Counted from the stretch's first letter, positions 17,220 to 27,527 are shown. The stretch is 64,000 nucleotides of DNA from an uncultured Paracoccus sp. (GCA_934533075.1 CAKTBJ010000004.1:37783-101782); one strand, 5' to 3'. Numbers and translations are program-made. Notes: generated by a model from the sequence alone, not told the origin.

Positions 17220-18822
17220 CATCTGGGACGTGCTGGTGATCGGCACCGGCTCGGCGGCCTGCGCGGCGGCGTTGCGCGCGGCCAAAGGCGGGCTGAAGGT
17301 GCTGGCCATCGAGAAGACCGAATGGCTGGGCGGCACCTCGGCCATGTCCGGCTCGGGCATCTGGATCGCCGCCAACCACATCGCCGCGCGCGAGGGCATA
17401 ACCGACAGCCCCGAGGAAGCCATGACCTATCTGCGCGCCACCGCCCCCGAGGGCTGGGAGGCGGTCGAGGGCGGCCTCTGGCGCTCCTTCGTCGAGAACG
17501 GCCCCAGGATGCTGCAATTCCTGGAGGAGAACACGCCCCTGGACCTGCGTCTGATCGAGGAGCCGGACCCCTATGCCGACCTTCCCGGCGGCAAGCTGCG
17601 CGGGCGCATGGTCTCGCCCATGCCGCTGTCGCGTCGGCTGGTGGGGCGGTTTGCGGGGCGGATGCGGCGCTCGACGCTGAAGCACAGTTTTACTTATCAG
17701 GAAATCGTCAACCACGATGTCTACCACCACCCGATCCGTGCCGGGCTGCGGCTGTGGCCGAAGCTGCTGTGGCGGGTGCTGACCAATGCCGGCGGGCAGG
17801 GGACGGCGCTGATGGTGGGGCTGGTGCGCGGCTGTCTGGACGCCGGTGTGACCTTCCAACTGGACACCCGCGCTCTCAGCCTCACGCAGGACGAGACCGG
17901 CGCGGTCACCGGCGCCGTGGTCGAGCAGGGCGGCCGGCAGTCCACCATCACCGCCACCCGCGGCGTGGTCATCGCCACCGGCGGCTTCGACTGGGACGAC
18001 GAGATGCGCAAGCGCCATTTCCCCGGCCCGCTGGACCGCCTGGGCGCGCCGCGCAGCAATACCGGCGACGGGCAGAAGATGGCCGCCGCCGCCGGCGCGG
18101 AACTGGCGCGCATGGATCAGGCCAATGTCTATATCTGCCTGCCCACCCGCTACGAGGGCCAGCCGCACGGCCTCCCCATCGCCTTCCAGTCCGAGCCGCA
18201 TTCCATCGTGGTGAACCGCCACGGGCAACGCTTCGTATCGGAAAGCTATTTCAACATCGGCGAGGAACTGGACCGGCGCGACGCGGACGGCCAGCCGGTG
18301 CACCTGCCGGCCTGGCTGGTCGGCGATCACCGCTTCTTCCAATCCTCGCTGCCCTTCCGCTGGTATGCCTCCTATGATCGGGACTGGGTGAAGCGCGCCG
18401 AGACCATCGAGGAACTGGCCGGCAAGCTGGGCCTGCCGGCGCAGGCGCTGAAGGCCAGCATCGACCGCTGGAACGACCATTGCCGCAACGGCAAGGATAC
18501 CGATTTCCATCGCGGTGAAAGCGGCTGGGAAAGCTATAAGGAACACGCGCCGCAGGCGGTGCGGCTGACGCCCATCGACCGGCCGCCCTATATCGGCATG
18601 TCGCTGAACCGCTCGATCATCGGCACCAAGGGCGGCGCGCGGACCAATGCGCGCGCACAGGTTCTGCGCCCCGACGGCAGCGTGATCGCCGGCCTCTACG
18701 CGGCCGGGCTGGCGATGGCCAACCCGATCGGCACCCGCGCGGTGGGGGCGGGCACCACCATCGGCCCGAACATGACCTGGGGCTTCATCGCGGCGGAGAC
18801 CATGCTGCAACAGAACCGTTGA
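17203..18822 (+). CDS. FAD-dependent oxidoreductase of the fumarate-reductase/3-ketosteroid-dehydrogenase family
   Basis: A 539-residue flavoprotein. The dinucleotide motif GTGSAACAAALRAAKGG is at the N-terminus, followed by EWLGGTSAMSGSGIW, typical of KstD- and FrdA-like enzymes that form or reduce C=C bonds alpha to a carbonyl. GVVIATGGFDWDDEMRKR and the C-terminal GLYAAGLAMANPIGTRAVGAGTTIGPNMTWG complete the FAD site. No signal peptide is seen, so it is probably cytoplasmic. It is the last gene of the operon, overlapping the ATPase gene by 17 nt. It could introduce unsaturation into the imported compound or an acyl intermediate. Confidence 0.88.
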   Translation: MTVDGDIWDVLVIGTGSAACAAALRAAKGGLKVLAIEKTEWLGGTSAMSGSGIWIAANHIAAREGITDSPEEAMTYLRATAPEGWEAVEGGLWRSFVENGPRMLQFLEENTPLDLRLIEEPDPYADLPGGKLRGRMVSPMPLSRRLVGRFAGRMRRSTLKHSFTYQEIVNHDVYHHPIRAGLRLWPKLLWRVLTNAGGQGTALMVGLVRGCLDAGVTFQLDTRALSLTQDETGAVTGAVVEQGGRQSTITATRGVVIATGGFDWDDEMRKRHFPGPLDRLGAPRSNTGDGQKMAAAAGAELARMDQANVYICLPTRYEGQPHGLPIAFQSEPHSIVVNRHGQRFVSESYFNIGEELDRRDADGQPVHLPAWLVGDHRFFQSSLPFRWYASYDRDWVKRAETIEELAGKLGLPAQALKASIDRWNDHCRNGKDTDFHRGESGWESYKEHAPQAVRLTPIDRPPYIGMSLNRSIIGTKGGARTNARAQVLRPDGSVIAGLYAAGLAMANPIGTRAVGAGTTIGPNMTWGFIAAETMLQQNR

Positions 18823-18825
18823 ACC

Positions 18826-18865
18826 GGCGCGCAAGCAGGGTGGGTAGAACCCCGCCTTGCGCCGG
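18826..18865. terminator. Operon-end hairpin between convergent operons
   Basis: GCGCAAG (18829-18835) pairs with CTTGCGC (18856-18862), with an inner GGGT/ACCC stem. It begins just after the flavoprotein stop and lies between two convergent operons, so it could end transcription from both sides. No clear T-run follows. The remaining bases to 19049 show nothing I can assign. Confidence 0.5.
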
Positions 18866-19049
18866 GAACACGGCCCCGCGGATACAAATCCCACGGCCGT
18901 CCCTTCCGCCGACATGGCGCCGGAGAGTCGCTTCAGCCGCCCCGTGCAATGCGGCTGGCGACGCCGGCATGGCAAGACTCCCTGCGCTGCGGGCTTCTTC
19001 GTTGTGCAAATCCCCCCGCCGCGCCCGCCACCGGCGTGGCGCCGGCGTG

Positions 19050-20331
19050 TCACCCCAGCCGGTCCCGCAACCGTCCCACCGGATGCATGCGGTTGGCCAG
19101 TTGCACCGCGACCGCATGGAACGGCACTTTGCGCATGGCGGTGACCGGCACCGGCATCTCTGCATCCGTCCGCTGCCCGGCGGCCAGCCGGCCCAGTTCC
19201 TGCCCATAGGACAAGGCCAGCGCCACGCCGCGCCCGGAATAGACGCCGCCAAAGACCAGCCCCGGTCCCAGCCGGTAAAGGCGCGGCTGCCGGTCCGGCA
19301 CCACCGCGAAGGTGCCGCGCCAGTATTCCGCGATCTGCGGCGCGCCGTTCAGCGCGGGGAAGGCCGCGCCCAGCATCTTCGCCACCCGCGCCCGGCCCTG
19401 CGCCTCGGGTGTAGTAAACAGCCCATCGGTGCCGCCGCTGACCAGCCGCCCGTCCACATCGTAATGGAAATAGCGCAGATCGTTGCGCATGTCCGAAACC
19501 GCCGGATTGCCCTTCAGAATCCGCGCCCGCACCTCCTCCGGCAGCGGCGGGGTGGCGGATTGATAGACCGAAAACGGGATCAGCGTGCGCTTCAGCCCCG
19601 GCCAGATGTCGCCGGTCAGCGCATTCGTGGCCAGCACCACCTGCGGCGCCGTCACCGACCCGCCCGCCGTGACCACCCGCCACGCCGTCCCCGCGCGCGC
19701 GATGCCGGTGGCGCGGCTGTTCTCATGGATCACCACCCCCTCGCGTTCCAGCGCGGCGGCAAGGCCGGTGGTCATGGCGAAGGGGTTGATATGGCCGGAG
19801 TTCCGCACGATCCAGCCGCCCAAGTAAGGGCTGCCGATGCGGTCGCTGACCTCGGCGCGGTCCAGCCACTCCACATCGGCGCCGAGTGCCTTCCATTCGT
19901 CATGGAACCGCCGCGCCCGGCGCAGGGTGGCCTCGGTATGGGCGGGCTGAATCCAGCCGTTTTGCTGCTGATGCGCGTCTATCCCGAATCGCTGCATCAG
20001 CCCGAAGGCCACATCCCCCGACCCCGCCACCAGGGCGTTGAACCGCTGGCCGATCGCCGGGCCGAACGCCGCCTCGAACTCGGACGGCGCGGCCTTGGAA
20101 TGGTGCGAGATCACCAGCCCGTTGTTGCGCCCCGAGGCGGCCGAGCCGATCTCGTTGCCTTCCAGCAGCACGACCCGCAGCCCGGCATCGCGCGCGCCCA
20201 GCGCCGCCGCCAGCCCGGTGAAGCCGCCGCCCACGACCAGCACATCGGCCTGATGATCCACTGCCAGCGCCGGCGCGGCCACACGCGGCGGGCAGGTCTT
20301 GCGCCACAGATGCGGCGCCCGCCAATCGACT

Positions 20332-20339
<8 letters not shown>
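19050..20339 (-). CDS. FAD-dependent amino-acid/amine oxidase (DadA/PuuB-type)
   Basis: A 429-residue DAO-family protein. The FAD motif ADVLVVGGGFTGLAAALGA is near residue 30, followed by GSAASGRNNGLV, typical of gamma-glutamylputrescine oxidase and D-amino-acid dehydrogenase-like enzymes. A C-terminal GRGVALALSYGQELGRL closes the flavin site. The start at 20339 is set by MFEVDWRAPHLW and overlaps the livF stop by 8 nt. Such enzymes oxidise N-substituted or D-amino acids to imino acids. As last gene of the LIV operon it likely acts on the imported amino acid or amine, and the ProC-like enzyme at 504 could handle a resulting imine (inference). Confidence 0.87.
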
Positions 20340-21081
<742 letters not shown>

Positions 21082-21831
21082 TGGCGGTCCCCAGATAGGC
21101 AAGTTGCACATCGGCGCTGGCCTGCACCTCGGCCGGCGTGCCCTGGAACAGAAGCTGGCCGTGATGCATGACCACGATACGGTCGCACAGGCGCATCACC
21201 AGATCCATGTCATGCTCGACCACCAGCATGATGAGGTCCGGGTGGCGCAGCGCGGCCAGCCTTTCGGTCAGTTCGGCGGTCTCGTGATGGTTCAGGCCGG
21301 CCGCCGGCTCGTCCAGCAGCAGCACGCGCGGGTTCATCACCAGGGCGCGGGCAATTTCCAGCATGCGCTGGCGGCCATAGGGCAGGCTGCCGGCCTCCGT
21401 GCGGGCAAAGCCTTGCAGGTCGAACAGGCGCAGCACCTCCATCGCACGCGCGCGCCGGCGGGCGTTCTGGCGGGCCTCGAAGGGCGGCCAGAGGATTTCC
21501 CGCCAGGTCCCGCCGCCCTCGGTGGCATAGAAGCAGACCTCCAGGTTCTCCAGCGCGGTCATCTGGTCGAACAGCCGGATGTTCTGGTAGGTCCGCGCCA
21601 CCCCGGCCTGGCTGATCTTGTATTTCTTCATCCCGTCCAGGCGCTTGCCGTCCAGAAGGATGCTGCCCGCCGTCAAGGTATAGGAGCCGGCGGTGAGGTT
21701 GATCAGCGTGGATTTCCCGGCTCCGTTCGGGCCGATGATGCCGTGGATCAGGCCGGGGGCGAAATCGGTGGACACGTCGTCGGTGGCCACGTTGGCGCCG
21801 TATTGCTTGCGCAGGTTCTGGAAGATCAGGC

Positions 21832-22827
21832 TCATTTCCCGAACAACCCCCGCAGCAGGCGGTCGGGACCGAAGGTGCGCGGCACGATCCCGGCCGGGCG
21901 GATGATGATCAGGAACACCATCAGCAGCCCGAGGAACAGCACCCGCCATTCGGCGAATTCGCGCAGCAGTTCGGGCAGCAGGATCAGGATGGTGGCGCCG
22001 ACGATCACGCCGAGGATATTGCCGATGCCGCCGATCACGATCATCAGCACGATCAGCACCGATTCCTGCAAGGTGAAGCTTTCCGGGCTGACGAAGCGTT
22101 GCGAGGCGGCAAAGATCACCCCGGCGATCGACCCGATGGTGGCCGAGATGGCGAAGGCCGCCAACTTGGCCCGCGTGGTGTCGATGCCGACGCCGCGGGC
22201 GGCGTCCTGATCCTCGCGCACCGCCGCCCAGGCCTTGCCCAGCAGCGATTGCTGCATGCGGAACACCACCACGCCCACGATGCAGACCACGACCAGCAGC
22301 AGCCAGTAGATTTCCACCGGCCGGGCGAATTCCAGCCCGAAGGCATGGGCCTTGTCCAGCCGGGCGATGCCCTGCGGCCCACCGGTCAGGTTGTCCATGT
22401 TGTTCAGGATGATGCGGATGATCTCGCCGAAGCCCAGGGTGACGATGGCCAGGTAATCGCCTCGCAGCCGCAGCACCGGGATGCCCAGCAGGATGCCCAT
22501 GACCGCGCCCAGCACCATCGCCACCGGGAAGATTTCCAGCAGCGACCAGTGCAGGCCGAACTGGCCGCTGGCGAGGATGGCATAGGTATAGGCGCCCACC
22601 GCATAGAAGGCGACGAAGCCCAGGTCCAGCAGGCCCGCATAGCCGATGACGATGTTCAGCCCGATGCCCAGCAGGATATAGATCAGCAGGCTGTTGACGA
22701 TGCGGATGTAGTAATTCGGCATGAAGGGCGTGGCGGCGACCAGCACCAGCGCCGTGGCCAGCACCGTCCAGGCGACCAGCCGGTTCGCGCGCGGCCGCAG
22801 CGGGGGATCAAGGGCGGGGACGGCCAT
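21832..22827 (-). CDS. livM: LIV-type ABC importer permease LivM
   Basis: A 331-residue polytopic permease with the LivM core (LLIYILLGIGLNIVIGYAGLLDLG, AVGAYTYAILASGQFGL), the coupling-loop region GDYLAIVTLGFGEIIRIILNN, and AWAAVREDQDAARGVGIDTTRAKLAAFAIS, the most diagnostic LivM segment. Stop and start codons of livH and livM share one base (TGATG), indicating translational coupling. Confidence 0.93.
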   Translation of the reverse strand: MAVPALDPPLRPRANRLVAWTVLATALVLVAATPFMPNYYIRIVNSLLIYILLGIGLNIVIGYAGLLDLGFVAFYAVGAYTYAILASGQFGLHWSLLEIFPVAMVLGAVMGILLGIPVLRLRGDYLAIVTLGFGEIIRIILNNMDNLTGGPQGIARLDKAHAFGLEFARPVEIYWLLLVVVCIVGVVVFRMQQSLLGKAWAAVREDQDAARGVGIDTTRAKLAAFAISATIGSIAGVIFAASQRFVSPESFTLQESVLIVLMIVIGGIGNILGVIVGATILILLPELLREFAEWRVLFLGLLMVFLIIIRPAGIVPRTFGPDRLLRGLFGK

Positions 22828-23777
22828 CAGAATTCCCTCTTGTAGACCATGCTTTCCTCGGAGACCGGCTCGCCCAGGATGCCGGCGGGGCGGAACAGCA
22901 GCACGATGATCAGGATGGCGAAGGCCAGCACGTCGCGGTATTCGGTGCCCAGCCAGCCCCCCGACAGCACCGGCAGCAGCGCGGTGCCGGCGACCTCGAC
23001 GAAGGCCAGGATGAAGGCCCCCAGCATCGCGCCGGGGATCGAGCCGATGCCGCCCAGGATCGCCGCCGTGAACGCCTTCAGCCCGACCACCGCGCCCATC
23101 GTCGGCGTCATGATCCCGTAATAGCTGGCATAGAGGATGCCGCCGGCCGCGCCCAGCAGCGGGCCGGCGAAGAACACCATCGAGATCGCGCCATTGACGT
23201 TGATGCCCAGCAATTGCGCGGTCGGCCGGCTTTCCGACACCGCCCGCACCACCACCCCGATCTTCGAGCGGTTGACCAGCATGTTCAGCCCGCCCATCAG
23301 CACGAAGGCGGCGACCAGGATGCCGATCTGCACCGAGGTGACGGTGCCGCCCAGCACCTCGTAGCGGGTGACGGGGAAGATCGAGGGGAACATGCGCGGC
23401 TGCGGCCCGGCCATGATCTGCACCGCCGCGACCAAGGCCAGCGACACGCCCAGCGAGGACAGCATCGGCGCCAGCCGGCTGGAGTTGCGCAGCGGCTTGT
23501 AGGCCAGCCGCTCGATGCCGACGCCCACCGCGCCGATCAGCAGCACCGCGCCGAAGAAGGCGATGGTGATCGCCAGCGCCCCGGCGCCGCCGACATCGCC
23601 CACGGTCATCGCCAGCAGCATGAAGCAGGCATAGGCGCCCAGCATGAACATCTCGCCGTGGGCGAAGTTGATCATGCGCAGGACGCCGTAGACCATCGTA
23701 TAGCCCAGCGCGATCAGCGCATAGATCGCGCCGATGGTCAGGGCGTTGAAGGTCTGTTGGATGATCGTTCCCAGCAT
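22827..23777 (-). CDS. livH: LIV-type ABC importer permease LivH
   Basis: A 316-residue permease beginning MLGTIIQQTFNALTIGAIYALIALGYTMVYGVLRMINFAHGEMFML, the highly conserved LivH N-terminus with the NFAHG motif. It carries the AAGGILYASYYGIMTPTMG and AAILGGIGSIPGAMLGA boxes. Start 23777 is preferred over an in-frame ATG at 23813, because the family consensus begins there and an AGAGGA lies about 10 nt upstream. It is separated from the binding-protein gene by 107 nt that contain a strong hairpin. Confidence 0.92.
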   Translation of the reverse strand: MLGTIIQQTFNALTIGAIYALIALGYTMVYGVLRMINFAHGEMFMLGAYACFMLLAMTVGDVGGAGALAITIAFFGAVLLIGAVGVGIERLAYKPLRNSSRLAPMLSSLGVSLALVAAVQIMAGPQPRMFPSIFPVTRYEVLGGTVTSVQIGILVAAFVLMGGLNMLVNRSKIGVVVRAVSESRPTAQLLGINVNGAISMVFFAGPLLGAAGGILYASYYGIMTPTMGAVVGLKAFTAAILGGIGSIPGAMLGAFILAFVEVAGTALLPVLSGGWLGTEYRDVLAFAILIIVLLFRPAGILGEPVSEESMVYKREF

Positions 23778-23850
23778 CGACGGGGGGTCCTCTGCGATTG
23801 GGTGGAACGGCATGGCGGCGGCCGGGGCGGCGATCCCCGGCGCATGGTCC

Positions 23851-23873
23851 GGCGCGGCCCTCGCGGGCGCGCC
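23851..23873 (-). terminator. Hairpin between binding-protein and permease genes (LIV operon 1)
   Basis: GGCGC/GCGCC plus GCCC/GGGC around a TCGC loop, with one bulged base. It sits 3' of the binding-protein gene on the transcribed strand. Such hairpins typically stabilise or partly terminate after the binding-protein mRNA, giving excess binding protein. Comparable hairpins occur at 35384, 49582 and 52849. Confidence 0.55.
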
Positions 23874-23884
23874 GGCAGCGGGGC

Positions 23885-24991
23885 CTATTTCTGCCCGATC
23901 AGCGTAAAGCCGGTGCCCTCGACCTGGTAGAGGAAGGAGGGCGCGACCTTCAGTTCACCCACCTCGTCGAATTCCAGCGTGCCGACGATGGTCTCGACAT
24001 TGACCGCGTGCAGGGCTTCGTTCAGCCCCTCGCGGGTCAGTTCGGAGGCGGTCTTCAGCACCTCCTCCAGAATTTGGCCCTGCACATAGCCATAGACCGA
24101 ATAGGGTCCCGGTTCCTCGCCGAAGCGGGCCTTGTAGGCCGCGGCGAAGGCGGCAATCCCCGGCGAGGCGTCCATCGGCGGCACCTGGATCGACATGATG
24201 ACGCCCTGGGCATTGGCCTCGCCGGCCTGGGCGATGAAGTCGGGCGTATAGCCGCCATCGGGCACGATCAGCTGGCTGCTGATGCCCTGCTCGTGCATCT
24301 GCTTGGCGAACAGCGACAGTTGCGGCATCACCGCGCCCAGGAAGATCGCGTCGGGGTTCAGCGTCTTGATCTGCGCCAGCACGGCCGAGAAATCCACGTC
24401 GGTCGGCGCCACCGCCAGCGTCGCCAGCACCTCGCCGCCGCGCTCGGTGAAGTTCGCGGAGAAGATTTCCGACACGCCCTGTCCGAAGACCTGCTTGTCG
24501 TTGACGACCACGGCGGTCCCGATCCCGGCCTCGATGGCGTATTCGGCGGGCAGCAGGGCATTGGTCAGGTCGTTGGCGACCGGGCGGACCATGTATTCAT
24601 AGCCCTGCTGGGTCAGCGCCGGGTTCGAGGCGAAGGTCATCGTCGGAAAGCCGCAATCCTCATAGATCGGCAGCGTCGACTGGGCCACGCCCGAATTGAA
24701 GTTGACCAGCCCGATCAGCACCGACTCGTCGTCGCAGAAGCGTTGCGCGACCAGCGTGCCCTCGCGCGGGTCGGCCTTGTCGTCCTGCTGGTCGTATCTG
24801 ACGGTGATGCCGTTCGCGCCGCCGGCCTCGTTCATCTGGTCGACATACAGCTTGAAGCCGTTGTGCCAGGTCGAGCCGAAGAACGCCTGCGGCCCGGACA
24901 GCGGCGCGGTCATGCCGATGGTGATCTCCTCGGCGGTCAGCGGCGAGGCCAGCATCGCGGCCGACAGAAGCAGCGGAACAGTCAGTTTCAT
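23885..24991 (-). CDS. Leu/Ile/Val-type ABC periplasmic substrate-binding protein
   Basis: A 368-residue type I periplasmic-binding protein. Residues 1-20 are a Sec signal peptide (MKLTVPLLLSAAMLASPLTA) and the mature protein opens EEITIGMTAPLSGPQAFFGS. Further family landmarks are QMNEAGGANGITVRYDQQDD and VAQRFCDDESVLIGLVNFNSGV. The second of two adjacent ATGs (24991) has the better spacing to GGGAG. It is the first gene of the LIV/oxidase operon, and its promoter region holds the third copy of the AAGTGT motif. Ligand unknown; an amino acid or amine is likely given the oxidase. Confidence 0.92.
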   Translation of the reverse strand: MKLTVPLLLSAAMLASPLTAEEITIGMTAPLSGPQAFFGSTWHNGFKLYVDQMNEAGGANGITVRYDQQDDKADPREGTLVAQRFCDDESVLIGLVNFNSGVAQSTLPIYEDCGFPTMTFASNPALTQQGYEYMVRPVANDLTNALLPAEYAIEAGIGTAVVVNDKQVFGQGVSEIFSANFTERGGEVLATLAVAPTDVDFSAVLAQIKTLNPDAIFLGAVMPQLSLFAKQMHEQGISSQLIVPDGGYTPDFIAQAGEANAQGVIMSIQVPPMDASPGIAAFAAAYKARFGEEPGPYSVYGYVQGQILEEVLKTASELTREGLNEALHAVNVETIVGTLEFDEVGELKVAPSFLYQVEGTGFTLIGQK

Positions 24992-25111
24992 CATCGTCTC
25001 CCTGAAGATGGATGGTTCAGCGTGGCGAGGCGGCCGTTCCGGTCTTCTTCCTCCATGCCTCCGTTGCCAGCGCAGCGGGGACCCGCGCATGGAAGCAGGC
25101 AATCCATCATC

Positions 25112-25135
25112 TGTCAATCAAGTGTCGACAACGTT
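25112..25135 (-). promoter_or_regulatory. Candidate promoter region with GntR operator, site 3
   Basis: AAGTGTCGACAACGTT (25120-25135) contains the palindrome TGTCGACA and the same CAAGTGT half-site as sites 1 and 2. On the minus strand it abuts a TTGACA hexamer (25117-25112) that could be the -35 of the LIV operon, with a poor -10 (TTCCAT) 17 nt further on. Motif match is direct; promoter assignment is inference. Confidence 0.5.
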
Positions 25136-25549
25136 GAATACCGATGCGACCGCCCCATGATCGGAAGGCCGCCCCGCCTGCCTGCGGGTTCCTCCGTTTC
25201 AGAGGCATCGTCCCGCCCGCCGGCGCCGGTGGCCGGACCGGAGGGCGGCGCGATGCAGCACGTTCTTCATGCAGTCGGCCGCCCACGGCCCGCCTCTCCG
25301 GCCATCCGTTGGCAGGTCCCATGCCTCCGCGCTGCGCCGCGACCGCCTCGGGATCGAGCCGGAAGGGCCGGCGGCATCAGGCCGGCTCGGCATCCGCCCT
25401 TCCGCCACGTCCCGCCGGTGGGGCAGGGGGCTGGCGTGTCCGGCCGTCCGCAGGGGGTTGTGCGCCGGCACGATTCGCTGCAAGGCCCCCACGATGTCCC
25501 GCGACCCGCCCCGCGGGCGTTCCTGACCGATCCGGTCCACCCGCAGGAG
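25136..25549. other. Gene-poor stretch, no recognisable feature
   Basis: About 410 bp between the LIV promoter and the nitroreductase. Both strands give only short or low-complexity readings (Arg/Pro/Gly-rich) with no family motif. Given the pseudogenes on the other side of the nitroreductase it may be decayed coding DNA, but I could not identify an ancestor. Confidence 0.4.
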
Positions 25550-25555
25550 ATGACG

Positions 25556-26407
25556 ATGACCCGGCAAAGCCCCATCACGCCCCTGTCCGCGATGCCGGAC
25601 GAAGACGCCCGCGCCGCCCTCGCGCGCCGCTATCGCGAGGCCGTGCCCGCCGGCGCCTGGAACGATACCATCGCGGGTCTTCTGGCGCATCGTTCGGTCC
25701 GTGCCTATCTGCCCACCCCGTTGCCCGACGGCGTGGTGGAGGTGTTGGTCGCCGCCGCTTCCTCGGCGCCCAGCTCGTCGAACGTGCAGGCCTGGAGCGT
25801 GGTGGCCATCGCCGATCCGGTCCGGCGTGCCCGCCTGGCCGAACTCGCCGGGGGGCAGAAGCATATCGCGCAGGCGCCGCTGCTGCTGGTCTGGGTGGCC
25901 GATCTGGCGCGGGCCGATGCGATCGGCGCGGCCCGCGGGCAGCAGCTTGCGGGGCTGGACTATACCGAGACCTTCCTGCTGGCCTCGATCGACGCGATGC
26001 TGGCGGCGCAGAACGCGCTGGTCGCGGCGGAATCGCTGGGGCTTGGCACGGTCTATATCGGGGCGATGCGCAACCACCCCGAGGCCGTGGCAAGGCTTCT
26101 GGACCTGCCGCCGCGGGCCTATGCGGTCGCGGGTCTCGTCGTCGGCTTTCCCGATCCGGCGGTGGAGACGGCGGTGAAGCCCCGCCTGCCGCAGGAGGCC
26201 GTCCTTCACCGCGAGACCTATCGCCGGGATCAGTCGGCCGCCATCGCCCGTCACGATACCGCCACCACCGCCTTCCGCACCGAGCAGAACCTGCCGCCGC
26301 AAAGCTGGAGCGACCTGATCGCGGGCCGGCTGCGCTCCGAAGCCTCGCTCAGCGGCCGGCATGTGCTGCGCGATGTCCTGGGGCGGCTGGGATTCGCCCT
26401 CAAGTGA
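25556..26407 (+). CDS. Nitroreductase-family FMN-dependent NAD(P)H oxidoreductase
   Basis: A 283-residue protein of the NfsA/Frp-like nitroreductase family. It has the FMN-binding HRSVRAYLPTPLPDGVVE, AAASSAPSSSNVQAWSVVAI, the substrate/dimer segment DAMLAAQNALVAAESLGLGTVYIGAMRN and the C-terminal VVGFPDPAVETAVKPRLPQEAVLHRETY. The second of two nearby ATGs (25556) is chosen because AGGAG ends 6 nt before it; the first ATG (25550) directly abuts that AGGAG. It is a monocistronic plus-strand gene in a zone of remnants. Natural substrates are usually quinones or nitro/enone compounds; unknown here. Confidence 0.88.
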   Translation: MTRQSPITPLSAMPDEDARAALARRYREAVPAGAWNDTIAGLLAHRSVRAYLPTPLPDGVVEVLVAAASSAPSSSNVQAWSVVAIADPVRRARLAELAGGQKHIAQAPLLLVWVADLARADAIGAARGQQLAGLDYTETFLLASIDAMLAAQNALVAAESLGLGTVYIGAMRNHPEAVARLLDLPPRAYAVAGLVVGFPDPAVETAVKPRLPQEAVLHRETYRRDQSAAIARHDTATTAFRTEQNLPPQSWSDLIAGRLRSEASLSGRHVLRDVLGRLGFALK

Positions 26408-26490
26408 GTCGCGGCGGGCCGGAGGCGGCGCGGCGTCTTTCCGCGATGTTCGGGCGGGTGGTTCGGCGGCGCGCCGCGAAGCCGGGCGTT

Positions 26491-26935
26491 TCAGGATGAA
26501 GCGCCCCCGGCGGCCGGCACCAGCAGGGCGCCATCGGGCAGTTCGGCCAGCACCGGGCACATATTGGCCGGAGGCTGCGCCCCCGGCGCGATGGAATTGG
26601 GCTGGCCGGGTCTTGGATCGAACCGCATCATGCCATTGTTCAGCAGCAGCCCGGTCCGCAGCGAGATGACCTTGGAGCCGAAGCGCGACCGCAGCGTGTT
26701 GGTCAGCGAAACCGCATTGCCGGCGGCGTCGATCACGCTGATATGCGTCGTGCAACCGGGGTCGATGCCGCTGTCGGGACGCGCGGCATGGCCGGCGCCG
26801 TTCAGCCGGGTGGTATAGGCGGCCCGCGGGGGTGGCCGGCCATGCCGGATGAAGCGGGACAGGCAGATGGCGGGGCCGCGCCCGTCCGGCCGCATGAGGG
26901 GGGCGCAGCCCTTGACGAAGGCGCTGCATTCGGGC
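26491..26935 (-). pseudogene. Decayed gamma-glutamyltranspeptidase fragment
   Basis: Reading the minus strand gives about 148 codons that match the small-subunit start of gamma-glutamyltranspeptidase: GCTTHISVIDAAGNAVSLTN contains the catalytic/autocleavage Thr in TTH, followed by FGSKV, GLLLNNGMMRFDPRPGQPNS and IAPGAQPPANMCPVL. It stops immediately after PAAGGASS, where a functional enzyme has the GxPGG box and continues about 100 residues. Upstream the reading runs into the SleB-like gene on the other strand, so most of the large subunit is missing too. The truncation at both ends makes it a remnant. The family call is confident from the TTH and LLNN motifs. Confidence 0.75.
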
Positions 26936-26983
26936 GCGTTCTGCGATAGAATTCGGAAAAACGACTTGAGCAGGACCGACAGC

Positions 26984-27481
26984 ATGACCCGAATCCGAAC
27001 CGCCTTGCGCCTTTCCGGCGCGGGCTTGCTCCTCGCGCTTCTGACGGGCTGCGGTGCGCGGCACAGCCCGCTCGATTGCATGGAACGGGCGATGTATTTC
27101 GAATCGAACCGATCCAGCCGGGACGCCATGGTCGCGGTGGGCAGCGTCGTCATGAACCGCGTGGAATCGGGCCAGTATCCGCGCAGCGTCTGCGGCGTGG
27201 TCGGCCAGCGCAACCAGTTCGCGCCGGGAATCATGACCCGCCGGATGGATGCGCGCCGGTCTCCGATGCTGCGCGAGGCGGCGCGGTCCGTGCTGGCGGG
27301 CGAGCGCCACCCGCTGGTGGGCAACGCACTGTTCTTCCATGCGGCGAGCTATCGGGCCGGCTACGACAACATGCATTACGTGCTGACCACCGGCGGTAAC
27401 GCCTTCTACGAGCGGCGCAATCCCGCCCTGGTCACCCAGCCGGTGCCGCTGCCGCCCGTCGAGGGCATCACCCGGAGATGA
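26984..27481 (+). CDS. SleB-like cell-wall hydrolase lipoprotein
   Basis: A 165-residue protein. The N-terminus LLLALLTGCGARH is a lipoprotein signal with lipobox LTGC. The rest is the Hydrolase_2 (SleB) domain: LDCMERAMYFESNRSSRDAMVAVGSVVMNRV carries the usual catalytic glutamate context AMYFES, followed by YPRSVCGVVGQRNQF and GNALFFHAASYR. Such enzymes cleave peptidoglycan (amidase or lytic transglycosylase type) and act in the periplasm. The start at 26984 follows AGGA and opens the signal peptide. It overlaps no neighbour and probably has its own promoter within the pseudogene region. Confidence 0.87.
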   Translation: MTRIRTALRLSGAGLLLALLTGCGARHSPLDCMERAMYFESNRSSRDAMVAVGSVVMNRVESGQYPRSVCGVVGQRNQFAPGIMTRRMDARRSPMLREAARSVLAGERHPLVGNALFFHAASYRAGYDNMHYVLTTGGNAFYERRNPALVTQPVPLPPVEGITRR

Positions 27482-27527
27482 CGGCAGTTGGCGCTGCTGT
27501 GCGGAAGGAGGTCGTGCCCGATCCTCG

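Noticed and set aside
18866-19049. Small RNA or glycine-type riboswitch between the convergent operons
   Set aside because: Some dyads are present but no conserved riboswitch core could be matched, and it is downstream of both operons.
26491-26935. A functional gamma-glutamyltranspeptidase
   Set aside because: The frame stops where the GxPGG box should follow and the large subunit is absent, so it cannot encode an active enzyme.
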